Positions 17,147-26,920 are shown, counted from the first letter of the stretch. The stretch: DNA of 64,000 nucleotides from Rhizorhabdus histidinilytica (GCF_900167915.1 NZ_FUYM01000005.1:1-64000), one strand, 5' to 3'. Made by a program: numbers and translations. Notes: a model not told the origin generated them from the sequence alone.

Positions 17147-19030
17147 TCAATCGACCACCGGCAGCAGGATCGCGCTGGCCGTGGCACCGCCGGTCAGGAT
17201 GCTCTGGGTCGCCTTGCGATAGTCGCCCGGCTTCGCCTCGAAGATGTTCGCGACATAGCTTTGCGGGTTGCGGTCGTAGAGCGGGAACCAGCTCGACTGG
17301 ACCTGCACCATGATGCGATGGCCGGGCATGAAGCTGTGGTTCACGGTCGGCAGCTCGAACCGGTAATTCTCCGCCTTGCCGGGCTCCAGCGCGCGCGGCT
17401 TGTCGAAGCCGTCGACATAGCGGCCCCGGAAGATCTCCATGCCGATGCCGAGCTGGTAGCCGGCCAGCCTGGGTTCGGCGCTCATCTCGTCGGGATAGAC
17501 GTCGATCAGCTTGACCACCCAGTCGCTGTCGGTGCCGCTGGTCGCGGCGAACAGGTCGACCATCGGCCGGCCGAGGATATGGACCGGCGCGGCGAGCGGC
17601 TCGGTGACGTAGGTCAGCACGTCGGGCCGCCCATCGGCGAAGCGCTGATCGGCGACCAGCCAGGGCTTCCAGACATCGGCGCTGTCCCAGTCGATCGGGC
17701 GCGGCAGGAAGGGCACCGGCTTGGCGGGGTCGGAGACATAGTCGTCCCTGCCGGCTGCGTCGGCCCGGTTCCAGTCGAGCGTCGCCCCGGCCTGGAGATA
17801 GAGCGGCTTCAGCTTGGTGTCGAAGATCGCCGCGGTCGCCTGCCAGCGGTTGCGCCCGCTGTCGTAGGTCAGCACCGGCGGGGTCGAGACGCGGGGCGCG
17901 CCGCTTTTCAGATACTGGTCGAGGAAGGGCTTCATCACGTCGCGGCGGAATTGCAGCGCGGTGTCGCCGGTGAAGCGCAGCGGGCCGAGCGCGGAGCCGT
18001 CATAATTGACCCCACTGTGCCGCCAGGGTCCGACGACGAGGTGGAGCCGCCCATCCTTGTCCTTCGGCTTCAGCGCGCGATAGACCGCCGGCGCGCCATA
18101 GCTGTCCTCCTGGTCCCACTGGCCGACGACGAGCATCATCGGCACGGTGAAGGGCCGCGCGGCGAGCAGCCTGTCCACCGCCTGCTCGCGCCAATAATCG
18201 TCATAGGCGGGATGCTCGGCCATCTTGCGCGCGACCGGGAAGGCGTCGAGCCCATAGGCGTGGGCATAGTCGCCCGCCGACCCCGCCTTCAGCCACAGCG
18301 CATAGCGATCGCCGGTGCCCGACGCGACCGGGTCGCCATCGTCCTTCGACGCCATCTGTCCGGTCAGATAATCATAGCTGTTCTGGCGGAAGGCGCCGTT
18401 GTGGAACCAGTCGTCGCCCATCCAGCCGTCCACCATCGGGCTCATCGGCACCACCGCGCGCAGCGCCGGATGCGGATCGATCGTCGCCATCAGCGTGGTG
18501 AAACCCGGATAGGAGGAGCCGGTCATCCCGACCCGCCCGTTGCTCTCGGGCAGGTTCTTCACCAGCCAGTCGATCGTGTCCCAGGCGTCGGTGGCGTGGT
18601 CGACCTTGGTGTGGTTGAGCGGCCCGCGCAGCGGCCGGTTCATCACATAGTCGCCTTCGGACCCGTTGCGCCCGCGCACGTCCTGGTAGACGCGGATATA
18701 GCCGTCGTCGACGAACTCGGCATCGGCGACCGGCAATATCTCCTCGATCTTCTGGCTCGGGTTGCGGCTGGTCGTCTTGGCGGCGTTATAGGGGGTGCGG
18801 GTCAGCAGGATCGGCGCGTTGTTGGTGCCCTTGCGCATAACGATCACCGTGAACAGCTTCTTGCCGTCGCGCATCGGGATCATCACCTCGCGCCGGACAT
18901 AGTCGGCCTGCGGCGTCACCGCGTCGAAGCCCGTGGACGGGATGTCGGGGGTCATCGGCGGCGTCTGGGCGGCCGCGACGGCGGCAAATGCGACAAGCGC
19001 CACCGCGCCGAGAATATGTCGCTTGGTCAT
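17147..19030 (-). CDS. Secreted CocE/NonD-type alpha/beta hydrolase (X-Pro dipeptidyl peptidase S15-like)
   Basis: 627 residues from the ATG at 19028-19030 with GGAG upstream; a longer frame reads into a repeat element and is rejected. A signal peptide is evident (MTKRHILGAVALVAFAAVAAAQ). The alpha/beta-hydrolase domain carries the nucleophile elbow GMTGSSYPG (catalytic Ser about residue 173). It is followed by the PepX C-terminal jelly-roll (HILGRPMVDLFAATSGTDSDWVVKLIDVYPDE). Family members include cocaine esterase, glutaryl-7-ACA acylase and alpha-amino acid ester hydrolases. Export to the periplasm suggests hydrolysis of external esters or amides; the substrate is unknown. Confidence 0.88.
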   Translation of the reverse strand: MTKRHILGAVALVAFAAVAAAQTPPMTPDIPSTGFDAVTPQADYVRREVMIPMRDGKKLFTVIVMRKGTNNAPILLTRTPYNAAKTTSRNPSQKIEEILPVADAEFVDDGYIRVYQDVRGRNGSEGDYVMNRPLRGPLNHTKVDHATDAWDTIDWLVKNLPESNGRVGMTGSSYPGFTTLMATIDPHPALRAVVPMSPMVDGWMGDDWFHNGAFRQNSYDYLTGQMASKDDGDPVASGTGDRYALWLKAGSAGDYAHAYGLDAFPVARKMAEHPAYDDYWREQAVDRLLAARPFTVPMMLVVGQWDQEDSYGAPAVYRALKPKDKDGRLHLVVGPWRHSGVNYDGSALGPLRFTGDTALQFRRDVMKPFLDQYLKSGAPRVSTPPVLTYDSGRNRWQATAAIFDTKLKPLYLQAGATLDWNRADAAGRDDYVSDPAKPVPFLPRPIDWDSADVWKPWLVADQRFADGRPDVLTYVTEPLAAPVHILGRPMVDLFAATSGTDSDWVVKLIDVYPDEMSAEPRLAGYQLGIGMEIFRGRYVDGFDKPRALEPGKAENYRFELPTVNHSFMPGHRIMVQVQSSWFPLYDRNPQSYVANIFEAKPGDYRKATQSILTGGATASAILLPVVD

Positions 19031-19069
19031 GAAAGCACTCCGAAGGGGATGTGATGCGACGCTATCCCG

Positions 19070-19163
19070 ATCGTCATCCCGGCGAAAGCCGGGATCTCCC
19101 TGCCTTCCTGTGGCCAACGGGACAGAAGGGAAGAGAGATCCTGGCTTTCGCCAGGATGACGAT
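19070..19163. repeat. Long intergenic palindrome, GTCATCCCGGCGAAAGCC type
   Basis: Left arm 19070-19097 and right arm 19134-19163 are near-perfect reverse complements separated by about 36 bases. It lies between the CocE-like start and trpG and belongs to the palindrome family also seen at 20854, 35409 and 44423. Confidence 0.8.
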
Positions 19164-19216
19164 AAGGAAGATAAAGTTGTTCCGCCCGCATGGCGGAGGC
19201 GCTACAGGCCGGGCGC

Positions 19217-19810
19217 ATGATCCTCGTCATCGACAATTATGACAGCTTCACCTGGAACCTGGTCCATTATCTGATGGAGCTGGGCGCCGAGGTCGAGGTC
19301 GTCCGCAACGACGCGATCGGCGTCGGCCAGGCGATGTCGAGCGGGGCGGAGGCGTTCCTGATCTCGCCCGGTCCCTGCACTCCGAACGAGGCGGGCATCT
19401 CGCTCGAGCTGGTCGGCGCCTGCGCGGCGGCGAAGCGACCACTGCTCGGCGTCTGCCTGGGCCATCAGTCGATCGGCCAATATTTCGGTGGCCGGGTGAT
19501 CCGCGCGCCCGAGCTGATGCATGGCAAGACCAGCCCGATCCTCCACGACGGCACCGGCCTGTTCGAAGGCCTGCCCTCGCCCTTCACCGCGACCCGCTAC
19601 CATTCGCTGGTCGTGCCGGAGGAAGACATGCCGGCCGAGCTGGTGATCAATGCGCGTACCCCAGACGGGCAGGTGATGGGTGTGCGCCACGCGAGCCTGC
19701 CGATCCACGGCGTGCAGTTCCATCCCGAAAGCATCGCCACCGAGCACGGCCATGCGATGCTCGCCAATTTCATGCGCAGTGCCGGCGTCGCGGTGAAGGA
19801 GCGCGCCTGA
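19217..19810 (+). CDS. trpG: Anthranilate synthase component II (glutamine amidotransferase)
   Basis: Supplies ammonia from glutamine to TrpE for anthranilate synthesis; many bacteria use the same protein for p-aminobenzoate. 197 residues from the ATG at 19217. Class I amidotransferase triad: Cys80 in GVCLGHQ, His169 and Glu171 in FHPES. The family start [18 protein letters not shown] is intact. trpD follows two bases after the stop. No trpE is in the window. Confidence 0.95.
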   Translation: MILVIDNYDSFTWNLVHYLMELGAEVEVVRNDAIGVGQAMSSGAEAFLISPGPCTPNEAGISLELVGACAAAKRPLLGVCLGHQSIGQYFGGRVIRAPELMHGKTSPILHDGTGLFEGLPSPFTATRYHSLVVPEEDMPAELVINARTPDGQVMGVRHASLPIHGVQFHPESIATEHGHAMLANFMRSAGVAVKERA

Positions 19811-19812
19811 CC

Positions 19813-20805
19813 TTGGCCCGGACGCCCCTGCCCGATCCGCGCGTCCCGCTCGACCAGCACGGGGCCCATGAGGTGTTCGCGGCGATCCTCGACGGCGCCC
19901 ATGACGAGGAAAGCCTGGTCGCCTTCCTCGACGGGATGAGCGCGCGCGACGAAACCAGCGCCGAGATCGCCGGCGCGGCGGCGGCGATGCGCGAGCGGAT
20001 GATCCCGGTGGCAGCACCGACCGGCGCGATCGACGTCTGCGGCACCGGCGGCGACGGCGCGCACAGCCTCAACGTATCGACCGCGGTGGCGATCGTCGTC
20101 GCGGCGGCGGGGGTGCCGGTCGCCAAGCACGGCAACCGGGCGGCCTCGTCCAAGGCGGGGGCGGCCGACACGCTGGAGGCGCTCGGCCTCGACCTAGACC
20201 GCGCGTCCGACCGCGCCGAGGCGAGCCTGAACGAGATCGGCATCTGCTTCCTGTTCGCGCAGAAGCACCATCCCGCGCTCAAGCCGCTCGGCCCGGTGCG
20301 CAAGCGGATCGGCCGGCGGACGATCTTCAACCTGACCGGGCCGATCTGCAATCCGGCCGGAGTGCGCCGCCAGCTCATCGGCGTCGCCCGGCCCGACTAT
20401 CTGTCGACCTATGCCGGCGCGCTCGAACGGCTCGGCTGCGACGCGGCGATGATGGTGTCGGGCGACGAACCGCTCGACGAGCTGTCGATCGGCGGACCGA
20501 GCAGCATCATCCGGCTGGGCGCGATCGGCGCCGGGCTCGAACGGTTCGAGCCCGAGGCGGCGGGCCTGGCGCGCCATCCGCTCGATGCGATCCGGGGCGG
20601 CGACGCCAGCTATAACGGTGCCGCGCTCGGCCGGCTGCTCGACGGAGAGGCCGGCGCCTATCGCGACGCGGTGCTGCTCAACGCCGCCGCCGCACTGATC
20701 GTCGCCGGCCGTGCCGCGGATTGGGCCGAAGGCATCGCCATCGCCGCCGAAGCGATCGACAGCGGACGTGGCCGAGCGCTGCTCGTCCGCTGGATCGGCT
20801 TCTAG
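19813..20805 (+). CDS. trpD: Anthranilate phosphoribosyltransferase
   Basis: Transfers phosphoribosyl from PRPP to anthranilate, second step of tryptophan synthesis. 330 residues. It starts at TTG (19813), two bases after the trpG stop, which suggests coupling. The PRPP-binding glycine loop DVCGTGGDG and NVSTAVAIVVAAAGVPVAKHGNR are intact, as is FNLTGPICNPAG. Unusually, trpC does not follow directly but lies 6.1 kb downstream beyond unrelated genes. Confidence 0.95.
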   Translation: MARTPLPDPRVPLDQHGAHEVFAAILDGAHDEESLVAFLDGMSARDETSAEIAGAAAAMRERMIPVAAPTGAIDVCGTGGDGAHSLNVSTAVAIVVAAAGVPVAKHGNRAASSKAGAADTLEALGLDLDRASDRAEASLNEIGICFLFAQKHHPALKPLGPVRKRIGRRTIFNLTGPICNPAGVRRQLIGVARPDYLSTYAGALERLGCDAAMMVSGDEPLDELSIGGPSSIIRLGAIGAGLERFEPEAAGLARHPLDAIRGGDASYNGAALGRLLDGEAGAYRDAVLLNAAAALIVAGRAADWAEGIAIAAEAIDSGRGRALLVRWIGF

Positions 20806-20853
20806 CAAGCCACCACTCCCGCACGGGCGGGCGTCTTGCGAACCGAACCATCG

Positions 20854-20936
20854 TCCCGTCATTCCGGCGAAAGCCGGAACCTCCCTCCCTTTCTGTCTTC
20901 GCCGATAGCAGGCCCGACTTTCGCCGGGATGACGGG
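20854..20936. repeat. Long intergenic palindrome, second copy
   Basis: Arms around 20854-20879 (CCCGTCATTCCGGCGAAAGC core) and 20912-20936 (CTTTCGCC ... GATGACGGG core) pair imperfectly. It directly follows trpD and may end its transcript. The 424-bp gap 20806-21229 otherwise contains the two Fur-like boxes and no gene. Confidence 0.75.
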
Positions 20937-20959
20937 ATGGGGTGTAATAGGATTACATG

Positions 20960-20980
20960 TTGCGAATCATTCTTATTAGC
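20960..20980. promoter_or_regulatory. Fur box 1 upstream of TonB receptor
   Basis: The 21-bp site reads TTGCGAATCATTC followed by TTATTAGC and matches the alphaproteobacterial Fur-type pattern TTGCGAATNATTNTNATTAGC. It lies 250 bp upstream of the receptor ATG. A second closely similar site at 21172 supports iron-dependent repression. Confidence 0.7.
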
Positions 20981-21171
20981 GATAGATAAAGCATGTAGTC
21001 GCATCGATGTGGCTCCTCTCCAAGGCGGCGACAGCGGCCGAGGTTTCCACGTCCCTCGGTCTCTATCACCGCGGGGCCCGGCACTGCCGGGCCCCACCTT
21101 TCCCCTTTCGATCAGTAGGGTCACTGGCGTACGCGGCGCGACGCCTCGCTCGCGAATGATCACAAATGAAT

Positions 21172-21192
21172 TTGCGATTCATTTTCAATAGC
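21172..21192. promoter_or_regulatory. Fur box 2 upstream of TonB receptor
   Basis: The site reads TTGCGATTCATTT followed by TCAATAGC, matching box 1 at most positions, and ends 37 bp before the receptor ATG where it would overlap the promoter. Two Fur sites spaced about 210 bp apart predict tight iron repression. Confidence 0.7.
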
Positions 21193-21229
21193 GATAACCA
21201 CCCTGCCGCAACAACAGGGAAGGACCGCA

Positions 21230-23641
21230 ATGATCGACAAGGACAGGACGGGCAGCAGCTTTCTGGCGCTGGCCTGCATCGGTTTCATCACCAGCGCACC
21301 GGCTTCGGCGCAGACGGCGGACAAGGCGCCGGACGGCGAAAGGCGGCTTGGCGGCATGACCGTCAGCGCCACCGCGATCGACGCGGCCTCGCCAAAGGTC
21401 GAGCGGCCTGAATCGCCCAAATATACCCGGCCGCTGCTCGACACGCCGCAGACCATCACCGTCATCAACAAGGCGACGATCCAGCAGCAGAACCTGCTGA
21501 CGCTGCGCGACGTGCTCAGCACCGTGCCGGGCATCACCTTCGGCGCGGGCGAAGGCGGCTTCGGCTATGGCGATCGCATCATCCTGCGCGGCCAGGACGC
21601 CAAGAACGACGTCACCGTCGACGGCGTGCGCTCGGGCGCCTTCCTCAACCGCAACGAAGTCTACAATATCGAGCAGGTCGAGGTGACCAACGGCGCCAAT
21701 TCGGTGATGAACGGCGGCGGCTCGGTCGCGGGCACGATCAACCTGGTGACGAAGCGCCCGCTGGCCGACGACCAGACCATGCTGAGCGCCGGCGTCGGCA
21801 CCGACGATTACTATCGCGCGACCGTCGACGCCAACCAGCGGCTCAGCGACCTGATCGCGGTGCGGATCAACGCGGTCTATCACGAGAACGACGTGCCCGG
21901 CCGCGACGTCGAGGATTACAAGCGCTGGGGCATCGCACCGGCGATCACCATCGGCATCGACGAGCCGACCAGCCTGACCCTCCAGGCCGAGCATCTCGAC
22001 GACCAGGCGATGCCACAATACGGGCTACGCTATTATGCCAATAATGGCGGTTTCCTCGACGACTTCGACCGTGGCGGCTATTATGGCTTCGCCAATCTCG
22101 ACCAGCAGAACAGCAAGACCAACGCGCTGCAGGCGATCTTCAGCCATGCGTTCAGCGACAGGGTGAGCATCCGCAACCTCACCCGCTACGAGAAGATCCG
22201 CCAGAACACGATCACCAGCCAGCCGAACGGCACCTTCTGCCTGGCGTCGACCGGATTGCAGCCGATGGACATCAACGGCGTCGCCGCCGCCTGCCCGGCC
22301 ACCGTGCCGGCGGGCTATTATCTGCCGACCGGCGGCCGCGGCGTGCAGCGCTTCATCACCAACGAGACCCACTATACCCAGACCGACCTCAGCGCCAATT
22401 TCGACACCGGAGGCATCGGGCATTCGCTGGTGATCGGCGTCTCGGCGCTGTGGGAGGATTATCACCAGAAGCAGGGCACGCTGCCGCGCAACGCCGACGG
22501 TTCGACCCCGGCCTTCCCGCTGGTCAGCATCTCCAACCCGGGGACGACCGTCCAGGGCCCGGCCGGCTTCACCTATGGCGACAACAGGTACAACGGCCCG
22601 ATCAACTTCATCCTGTCGAGCCGCAACTTCGGCACGCAGCGGAGCTATGCCGCCTATCTGTTCGACACGGTGAAGTTCGCCGACTGGTTCGAGATCAACG
22701 GCGGCGTCCGCTACGAGGACGTCAAGGGTTCGAACCGGACGCTCAGCTACGTGACCACCGCGGGCGCCGCCAATCTCGGCGACCTCAACACCGCGACCGG
22801 CCCGTTCAACTTCGGCGACAAGCTTTTCTCCTACCGCGTCGGCGCGGTGGTGAAGCCGACGCCGAACACCAGCCTCTACGTCGCCTATGGCAATTCGAAG
22901 CTGCCGTCCAAGGCCTCGGTCGACGGCGCCTGCTCCGCCGCCAATTGCCGTCTGAAGCCCGAGACGACCGAGAATTACGAGATCGGCGCCAAAGCCGACC
23001 TGTTCGACGCCCGGCTGCTGCTGACCGCCGCGATCTTCCGCAACGAGCGCAACTCGATCAAGGTCAACTCGAACGATCCGACCCTGCCCGACCAGACCCT
23101 CGACGGCGGCCAGCGGGTGGAAGGCCTGTCGCTCGGCGCGTCGGGCAACATCACCGGCAACTGGACGATCTCGGCCAACTACATGTACCTGAAGTCGAAG
23201 ATCCTGCAGGGCGTGTCGAACTTCTGCCTCGCCAATCCCGGGGCGGCGGGCTGCGGCAACAGTGCCGCCTTCCCCGATCCGACGCGCGGCTATTCGCTGA
23301 CCAACACGCCGAAGCATTCGGGCAGCCTGTTCACCACCTACCGCTTCGATTTCGGTCTGGAGCTGGGCTACGGCCTGACGCATCAGGGCAGCTTCCTGCT
23401 CAACCAGCCGACGCTCGCGCAGCTCACCGCCGGCAATTATGTCGGCTATCGGGTGCCGAGCTACACGATCCACCGCTTCATGGCGGCCTATCCGATCACG
23501 CCGCAGCTCAAGGCGCAGGTGAACGTCCAGAACTTCACCAACGAGAAATATGTGACGACGGTGCGCAACGCGGTCGGCGGCAGCTGGGCGCAGCCCGCCC
23601 CGACCCGGTCGGCGGTGTTCAGCCTGAACTATCAGTTCTGA
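21230..23641 (+). CDS. TonB-dependent siderophore receptor (Fiu/CirA-like)
   Basis: 803 residues; the ATG is preceded by an AGGGAAGGA ribosome site. A signal peptide ending near ASAQ (residue 28) is followed by the plug domain (LLDTPQTITVINKATIQQQNLLTLRDVLSTVPGITFGAGEGG with landmarks ILRGQDAKNDVTVDGVRSGA). A 22-strand barrel then ends in the terminal aromatic YQF. The plug pattern resembles catecholate/ferric monomer receptors (Fiu, PiuA). It imports an iron chelate across the outer membrane using TonB-ExbBD encoded elsewhere. Two upstream Fur-like boxes indicate iron control. It sits inside the split trp cluster. Confidence 0.93.
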   Translation: MIDKDRTGSSFLALACIGFITSAPASAQTADKAPDGERRLGGMTVSATAIDAASPKVERPESPKYTRPLLDTPQTITVINKATIQQQNLLTLRDVLSTVPGITFGAGEGGFGYGDRIILRGQDAKNDVTVDGVRSGAFLNRNEVYNIEQVEVTNGANSVMNGGGSVAGTINLVTKRPLADDQTMLSAGVGTDDYYRATVDANQRLSDLIAVRINAVYHENDVPGRDVEDYKRWGIAPAITIGIDEPTSLTLQAEHLDDQAMPQYGLRYYANNGGFLDDFDRGGYYGFANLDQQNSKTNALQAIFSHAFSDRVSIRNLTRYEKIRQNTITSQPNGTFCLASTGLQPMDINGVAAACPATVPAGYYLPTGGRGVQRFITNETHYTQTDLSANFDTGGIGHSLVIGVSALWEDYHQKQGTLPRNADGSTPAFPLVSISNPGTTVQGPAGFTYGDNRYNGPINFILSSRNFGTQRSYAAYLFDTVKFADWFEINGGVRYEDVKGSNRTLSYVTTAGAANLGDLNTATGPFNFGDKLFSYRVGAVVKPTPNTSLYVAYGNSKLPSKASVDGACSAANCRLKPETTENYEIGAKADLFDARLLLTAAIFRNERNSIKVNSNDPTLPDQTLDGGQRVEGLSLGASGNITGNWTISANYMYLKSKILQGVSNFCLANPGAAGCGNSAAFPDPTRGYSLTNTPKHSGSLFTTYRFDFGLELGYGLTHQGSFLLNQPTLAQLTAGNYVGYRVPSYTIHRFMAAYPITPQLKAQVNVQNFTNEKYVTTVRNAVGGSWAQPAPTRSAVFSLNYQF

Positions 23642-23647
23642 TGCAAA

Positions 23648-23674
23648 GGGGCCCGGCTTCTTCGGCCGGGCCCC
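23648..23674 (+). terminator. Terminator of the TonB receptor gene
   Basis: Perfect 10-bp stem GGGGCCCGGC / GCCGGGCCCC with a 7-base loop, followed by TGTTTCCCC, 7 bp after the receptor stop codon. The adjacent Yip1 gene is convergent. Confidence 0.75.
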
Positions 23675-23703
23675 TGTTTCCCCAATGTGGCGGAGATCCC
23701 GTC

Positions 23704-24324
23704 CTACAGGACGTGGGCGCCGACCGGCATGACCGGCGTGAAGATGCTGCCCACCGCACCGACGATCGCGCCGACCACGACGAACAGGATGATCGCGGCG
23801 ATCACCGTGACGATGGTATAGGCGAGCCCCTTCTCCTTCGGCGCCTTCATCAGCACCGGCAACCCCAGATAGAGCAGGTAGAAGCCGTAGAGGCTGAGCA
23901 GTGCCGCGATCAGCGCCAGCTGCGGGATGATGGTCAATATGCCGGCAACCCAGCCGGCCGTGTTCGAATAGGCCGCGACCTTGAAAGCCTGCACCGGATT
24001 GCGCGTGCCGCCGAAGCTGGGCGCCAGCGCGTCGATGATCATCCCCAGCACATAGATGCTGATCAACGACATCACATAGCTGACGATCGCCGACGACAGC
24101 GCGGTGACGATCGGCACGCGGAACGCGACCCCCAACACCGAATAGCCGAACAACGAGCTGCCGATGAAGGTGCAGATCGCCGGGATCGCCGCGAGGACGA
24201 GCACGTAATTCTTGTAGATGTCGCCGATCGTGGACGGCTCGCCGTCGATGACGGGCCATTCGGTCTTCGGCGTGACGAGGATGTTCTTGGCCCGTTCGAC
24301 AAGGCCTGCGCGCGTGGAAGCCAT
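23704..24324 (-). CDS. Yip1-domain integral membrane protein
   Basis: 206 residues from the ATG at 24322-24324, which has AAGGAAGG six bases upstream (a start six codons earlier lacks one). The N-terminal LVERAKNILVTPKTEWPVI is the Yip1-family signature in sphingomonads. It is followed by about five hydrophobic helices (residues about 40-60, 75-100, 125-150, 160-180, 185-205). Bacterial Yip1-domain proteins have no settled function. It is convergent with the TonB receptor. Confidence 0.75.
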   Translation of the reverse strand: MASTRAGLVERAKNILVTPKTEWPVIDGEPSTIGDIYKNYVLVLAAIPAICTFIGSSLFGYSVLGVAFRVPIVTALSSAIVSYVMSLISIYVLGMIIDALAPSFGGTRNPVQAFKVAAYSNTAGWVAGILTIIPQLALIAALLSLYGFYLLYLGLPVLMKAPKEKGLAYTIVTVIAAIILFVVVGAIVGAVGSIFTPVMPVGAHVL

Positions 24325-24401
24325 CGACAACCTTCCTTTCAAGGTGTCGCCCGCCCCGCGCTCATGATTGTTCAGCTTGGTGGCCGCCGCAAGCTAATTC
24401 G

Positions 24402-24794
24402 TTACGGCTGCTGCTCGTCGCGCGGATAGGGCCGGGTGATCGCTTCGAGCATATGGCCATCGGGATCGGTGAAATAGACGCCCCGTCCGCCGCCCAGATG
24501 GTTGATCGCGCCCGGCCGGGTCCGCGCCGGATCGGCCCAGTGGTCGAGCCCCTTCGCCCGGATGCGGCCAAGCACCGCGTCGAAGGTCGCCTCGTCGACC
24601 AGGAAGGCATAGTGCTGCGGCGCGACCCGCCCGTCCTTCTCCATGAAGTCGAGCGACACGCCATTGTCGAGATCGACGACGAGGAAATGGTGGAAGGGAA
24701 CCGGCGCGGGACGCCCCAGCATCTCCGCCAGGAACCCGGCCGACCGCGCCTTGTCGCTGCACCAGATGATGCTGTGGTTGAGCTCCACCGTCAT
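24402..24794 (-). CDS. Glyoxalase/bleomycin-resistance (VOC) family protein
   Basis: 130 residues, a single VOC unit with two beta-alpha-beta modules. Candidate metal ligands are His7 (ELNHSIIW), His61 (PQHYAFLV) and Glu117 (HMLEAITRP), with the VOC signature [12 protein letters not shown] near the C-terminus. Such proteins include dioxygenases, glyoxalases and antibiotic-binding proteins; the reaction here is not identifiable. It lies 35 bp downstream of the LytTR regulator on the same strand. Confidence 0.8.
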   Translation of the reverse strand: MTVELNHSIIWCSDKARSAGFLAEMLGRPAPVPFHHFLVVDLDNGVSLDFMEKDGRVAPQHYAFLVDEATFDAVLGRIRAKGLDHWADPARTRPGAINHLGGGRGVYFTDPDGHMLEAITRPYPRDEQQP

Positions 24795-24829
24795 GGACCG
24801 GAGATAGGTACGGCGCGCGGGATTTCCAC

Positions 24830-25591
24830 CTAGAACCATCCCGCCGCCTTGAGCGCCGGCGCCTGCGCCCGGCTGACCGGGGCGGTCAGCCCGCCCGCCA
24901 GGCGGGCCTCGCCGGCGCCGCCGCGCCGCCAGCGTATCGCCTCGATCGCGTCGGCGGCGGCCCACCAGCTGCGATGGAGCCGGTGGCCGTGCGCCTGCGC
25001 CAGCTCGGCCATCGCGTCGGCGAAGCGCATCGTCAGCAGCTCGACGCCCTCGTCGGTGTGGACGCGCAGATAATGGTCGTGCGCCTCGATCGCGATCAGC
25101 CGCGCGGTGCGGCGCCTGGCCGACAGGCGGCGGCGGAAGGCGGCCTCCGCCTCGGGCAGCGGCGGCGCGACCAGCGTCACCGTCTCGACCTCGCGGCGCG
25201 GCCGGCGCCAGGCGAGCGCGCGCACCGTCATCACCGGCAGCGATATGACGAAGACATGGCCGAGATTGTGGAGCCAGTGCCCGAAGCTGAGCGGATAGCC
25301 GCCGAGCCAGCTCCCGGTCGCGTCGACCAGCAGCGTCACTCCCGGCGTCATCAGGATCGAGACGACGAGCAGCCGCCACCACAGGGGCGCCAGCCGCCGG
25401 CCGACCAGTTCGTCGATCGCGATGCCGATCACGCCGCCGCCGATGATGCAGATCAGCCAGTAGAGGAAGCGCGGCCCGCCCGGCAGGTCGTCGGTGGCAT
25501 AGGGGCCGATCGCGCCCATGAAGAGCCCGACCGCGGCGAGCAGCGCGGCCTCGGCGGCGATCCGGCGCCCGCGCGTCATCCCTGTCGCCAT
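24830..25591 (-). CDS. Membrane-anchored LytTR-type DNA-binding regulator
   Basis: About 253 residues from the ATG at 25589-25591. The N-terminal half has about four membrane helices ([62 protein letters not shown]). The C-terminal 100 residues form a LytTR DNA-binding domain ([45 protein letters not shown]). This architecture (TM + LytTR without receiver) suggests a one-component membrane regulator. A longer frame start at 25699 overlaps the divergent DUF2306 promoter and is not favoured. Target genes unknown. Confidence 0.8.
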   Translation of the reverse strand: MATGMTRGRRIAAEAALLAAVGLFMGAIGPYATDDLPGGPRFLYWLICIIGGGVIGIAIDELVGRRLAPLWWRLLVVSILMTPGVTLLVDATGSWLGGYPLSFGHWLHNLGHVFVISLPVMTVRALAWRRPRREVETVTLVAPPLPEAEAAFRRRLSARRRTARLIAIEAHDHYLRVHTDEGVELLTMRFADAMAELAQAHGHRLHRSWWAAADAIEAIRWRRGGAGEARLAGGLTAPVSRAQAPALKAAGWF

Positions 25592-25718
25592 GCCGTCCAA
25601 CCGGTCCTCCGGAGCCTGGGGCACCGTTCGCGCAGGGCCGGCACCATTCGCGAAAAGCAGCCTAGCCGCGCCGCCCGGAGCCCGCAATCTCACCCGCATC
25701 GCTGGGGAAGGAGGGTCG

Positions 25719-26405
25719 ATGATGATCGGTGCGACGACAAGGCGACGAACGACGACGATGCTGCGAGCGGCCGCCGCGCTGCTGAGCGTGGCGGTGGCGC
25801 TTGTCTCCTACCGCTATCTGGCCGGGGTCGGGCCGCGGGCGCCGCAGATCCTCGCCAACCTCTTCGCCCGGCCCTGGCTCGCGCTGCATGTCGCGGGCGC
25901 GGCGACGGCGCTGCTGCTCGGCCCCGCCCAGTTCGTCGCGGGGCTGCGCGCGGCGGCGCCCCGGCTCCATCGCTGGATCGGGCGGAGCTATGTGCTCGGC
26001 TGCCTGCTCGGCGCGGTGGCGGGGCTGGTGCTCGCCTTCGGATCGACCGCCGGGCCGGTCGCGACCTTCGGCTTCGGCACGCTTTCGATCCTATGGATCG
26101 TCACCAATGTCGAGGGCTGGCGCGCCGCGCTCCAGCGCCGCTTCGCCGATCATCGCGCCTGGATGATCCGTTCCTTCGCGCTGACCTTCGCGGCGGTGAC
26201 GCTGCGGCTCTATCTGCCGCTCTTCCCGCTGCTCGGCGTCGATTTCGTCGACGGCTATCGCGCGGTGTCGATCCTGAGCTGGGTGCCCAACCTGATCCTC
26301 GCCGAGCTCTACGTCCGCCGGGCGATCCCGGCGGCGGCGATCGTCGCCGCGACGAAGGCCGCCCGCTCCGCCACCGGCGCCAGCGGCAGCGCGACCAGTT
26401 CGTAA
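25719..26405 (+). CDS. DUF2306 membrane protein
   Basis: 228 residues from ATG 25719 with an excellent AAGGAGGG ribosome site. About six to seven hydrophobic segments occur, with the DUF2306-like motifs [17 protein letters not shown] and [24 protein letters not shown] (conserved His residues in the membrane, reminiscent of heme- or quinone-interacting proteins). Function is not established for the family. It is divergent from the LytTR regulator, its plausible controller. Its last 97 bases overlap the 3' end of the oppositely oriented AAA ATPase gene. Confidence 0.78.
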   Translation: MMIGATTRRRTTTMLRAAAALLSVAVALVSYRYLAGVGPRAPQILANLFARPWLALHVAGAATALLLGPAQFVAGLRAAAPRLHRWIGRSYVLGCLLGAVAGLVLAFGSTAGPVATFGFGTLSILWIVTNVEGWRAALQRRFADHRAWMIRSFALTFAAVTLRLYLPLFPLLGVDFVDGYRAVSILSWVPNLILAELYVRRAIPAAAIVAATKAARSATGASGSATSS

Positions 26406-26872
26406 CCGCAATCGGCATAGGCGCGCTCCATCGCCCGCGCCGTCGCCGCCGCTTCCTCGGGCGACTGCTTGCGCTCGGCATCCTGCGCGAAGATGGCGGG
26501 CCAGTGCGGGGCGATGAAGACCCGGCGGTTGTAGCGGTAGAGCTCGGCCGCGCGGCGGAGCGGATCGGGTACCGGCAAGCCGCACAGCGTGCGATAGCCG
26601 ATCACGTCGGGAATCCCGCGATCGAGGATCACGGGCCCGGCGATCGCCCGGGCCTCGCGGTGCGAGCGCAGCTCCCAGCCGAGCATCAGATCGGCGAAGG
26701 CCGCCCGGTCGGCCCAGGGCAGCGCATCGCCGCCGATCGCGACCTGATCCTGGATGATCGCGCGGCCCGCCTCCGGCATCGTCGCATGGCCCGCCGACGC
26801 CAACGCCGCGATCAGGCTGCTCTTGCCCGATCCCGGGCCGCCGGTGACGATGAACAGATGGTCGGTGGTCAT
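26309..26872 (-). CDS. AAA_28-type P-loop ATPase/kinase-like protein
   Basis: 187 residues, preceded by GGGAGAG. The N-terminal Walker A is perfect ([13 protein letters not shown], residues 9-21), and a Walker-B-like [11 protein letters not shown] follows near residue 82. The fold matches small predicted ATPases or kinases (AAA_28) common in actinobacteria and alphaproteobacteria; the substrate is unknown. The gene is divergent from trpC with 48 bp between starts, and its 3' end overlaps DUF2306 tail to tail. Confidence 0.82.
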   Translation of the reverse strand: MTTDHLFIVTGGPGSGKSSLIAALASAGHATMPEAGRAIIQDQVAIGGDALPWADRAAFADLMLGWELRSHREARAIAGPVILDRGIPDVIGYRTLCGLPVPDPLRRAAELYRYNRRVFIAPHWPAIFAQDAERKQSPEEAAATARAMERAYADCGYELVALPLAPVAERAAFVAATIAAAGIARRT

Positions 26873-26920
26873 GGGCTCTCCCGTTTACCTATGCTGCGCC
26901 TGCCGCTATGCCGCCGGGCG

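Noticed and set aside
22025-24259. 744-residue minus-strand frame across the TonB receptor
   Set aside because: Antisense shadow; the plus-strand frame has a signal peptide, plug and terminal aromatic residue.
24974-26920. Long plus-strand extension upstream of trpC
   Set aside because: Runs antisense through the LytTR gene and across DUF2306 in another frame; trpC proper begins at [10 protein letters not shown].
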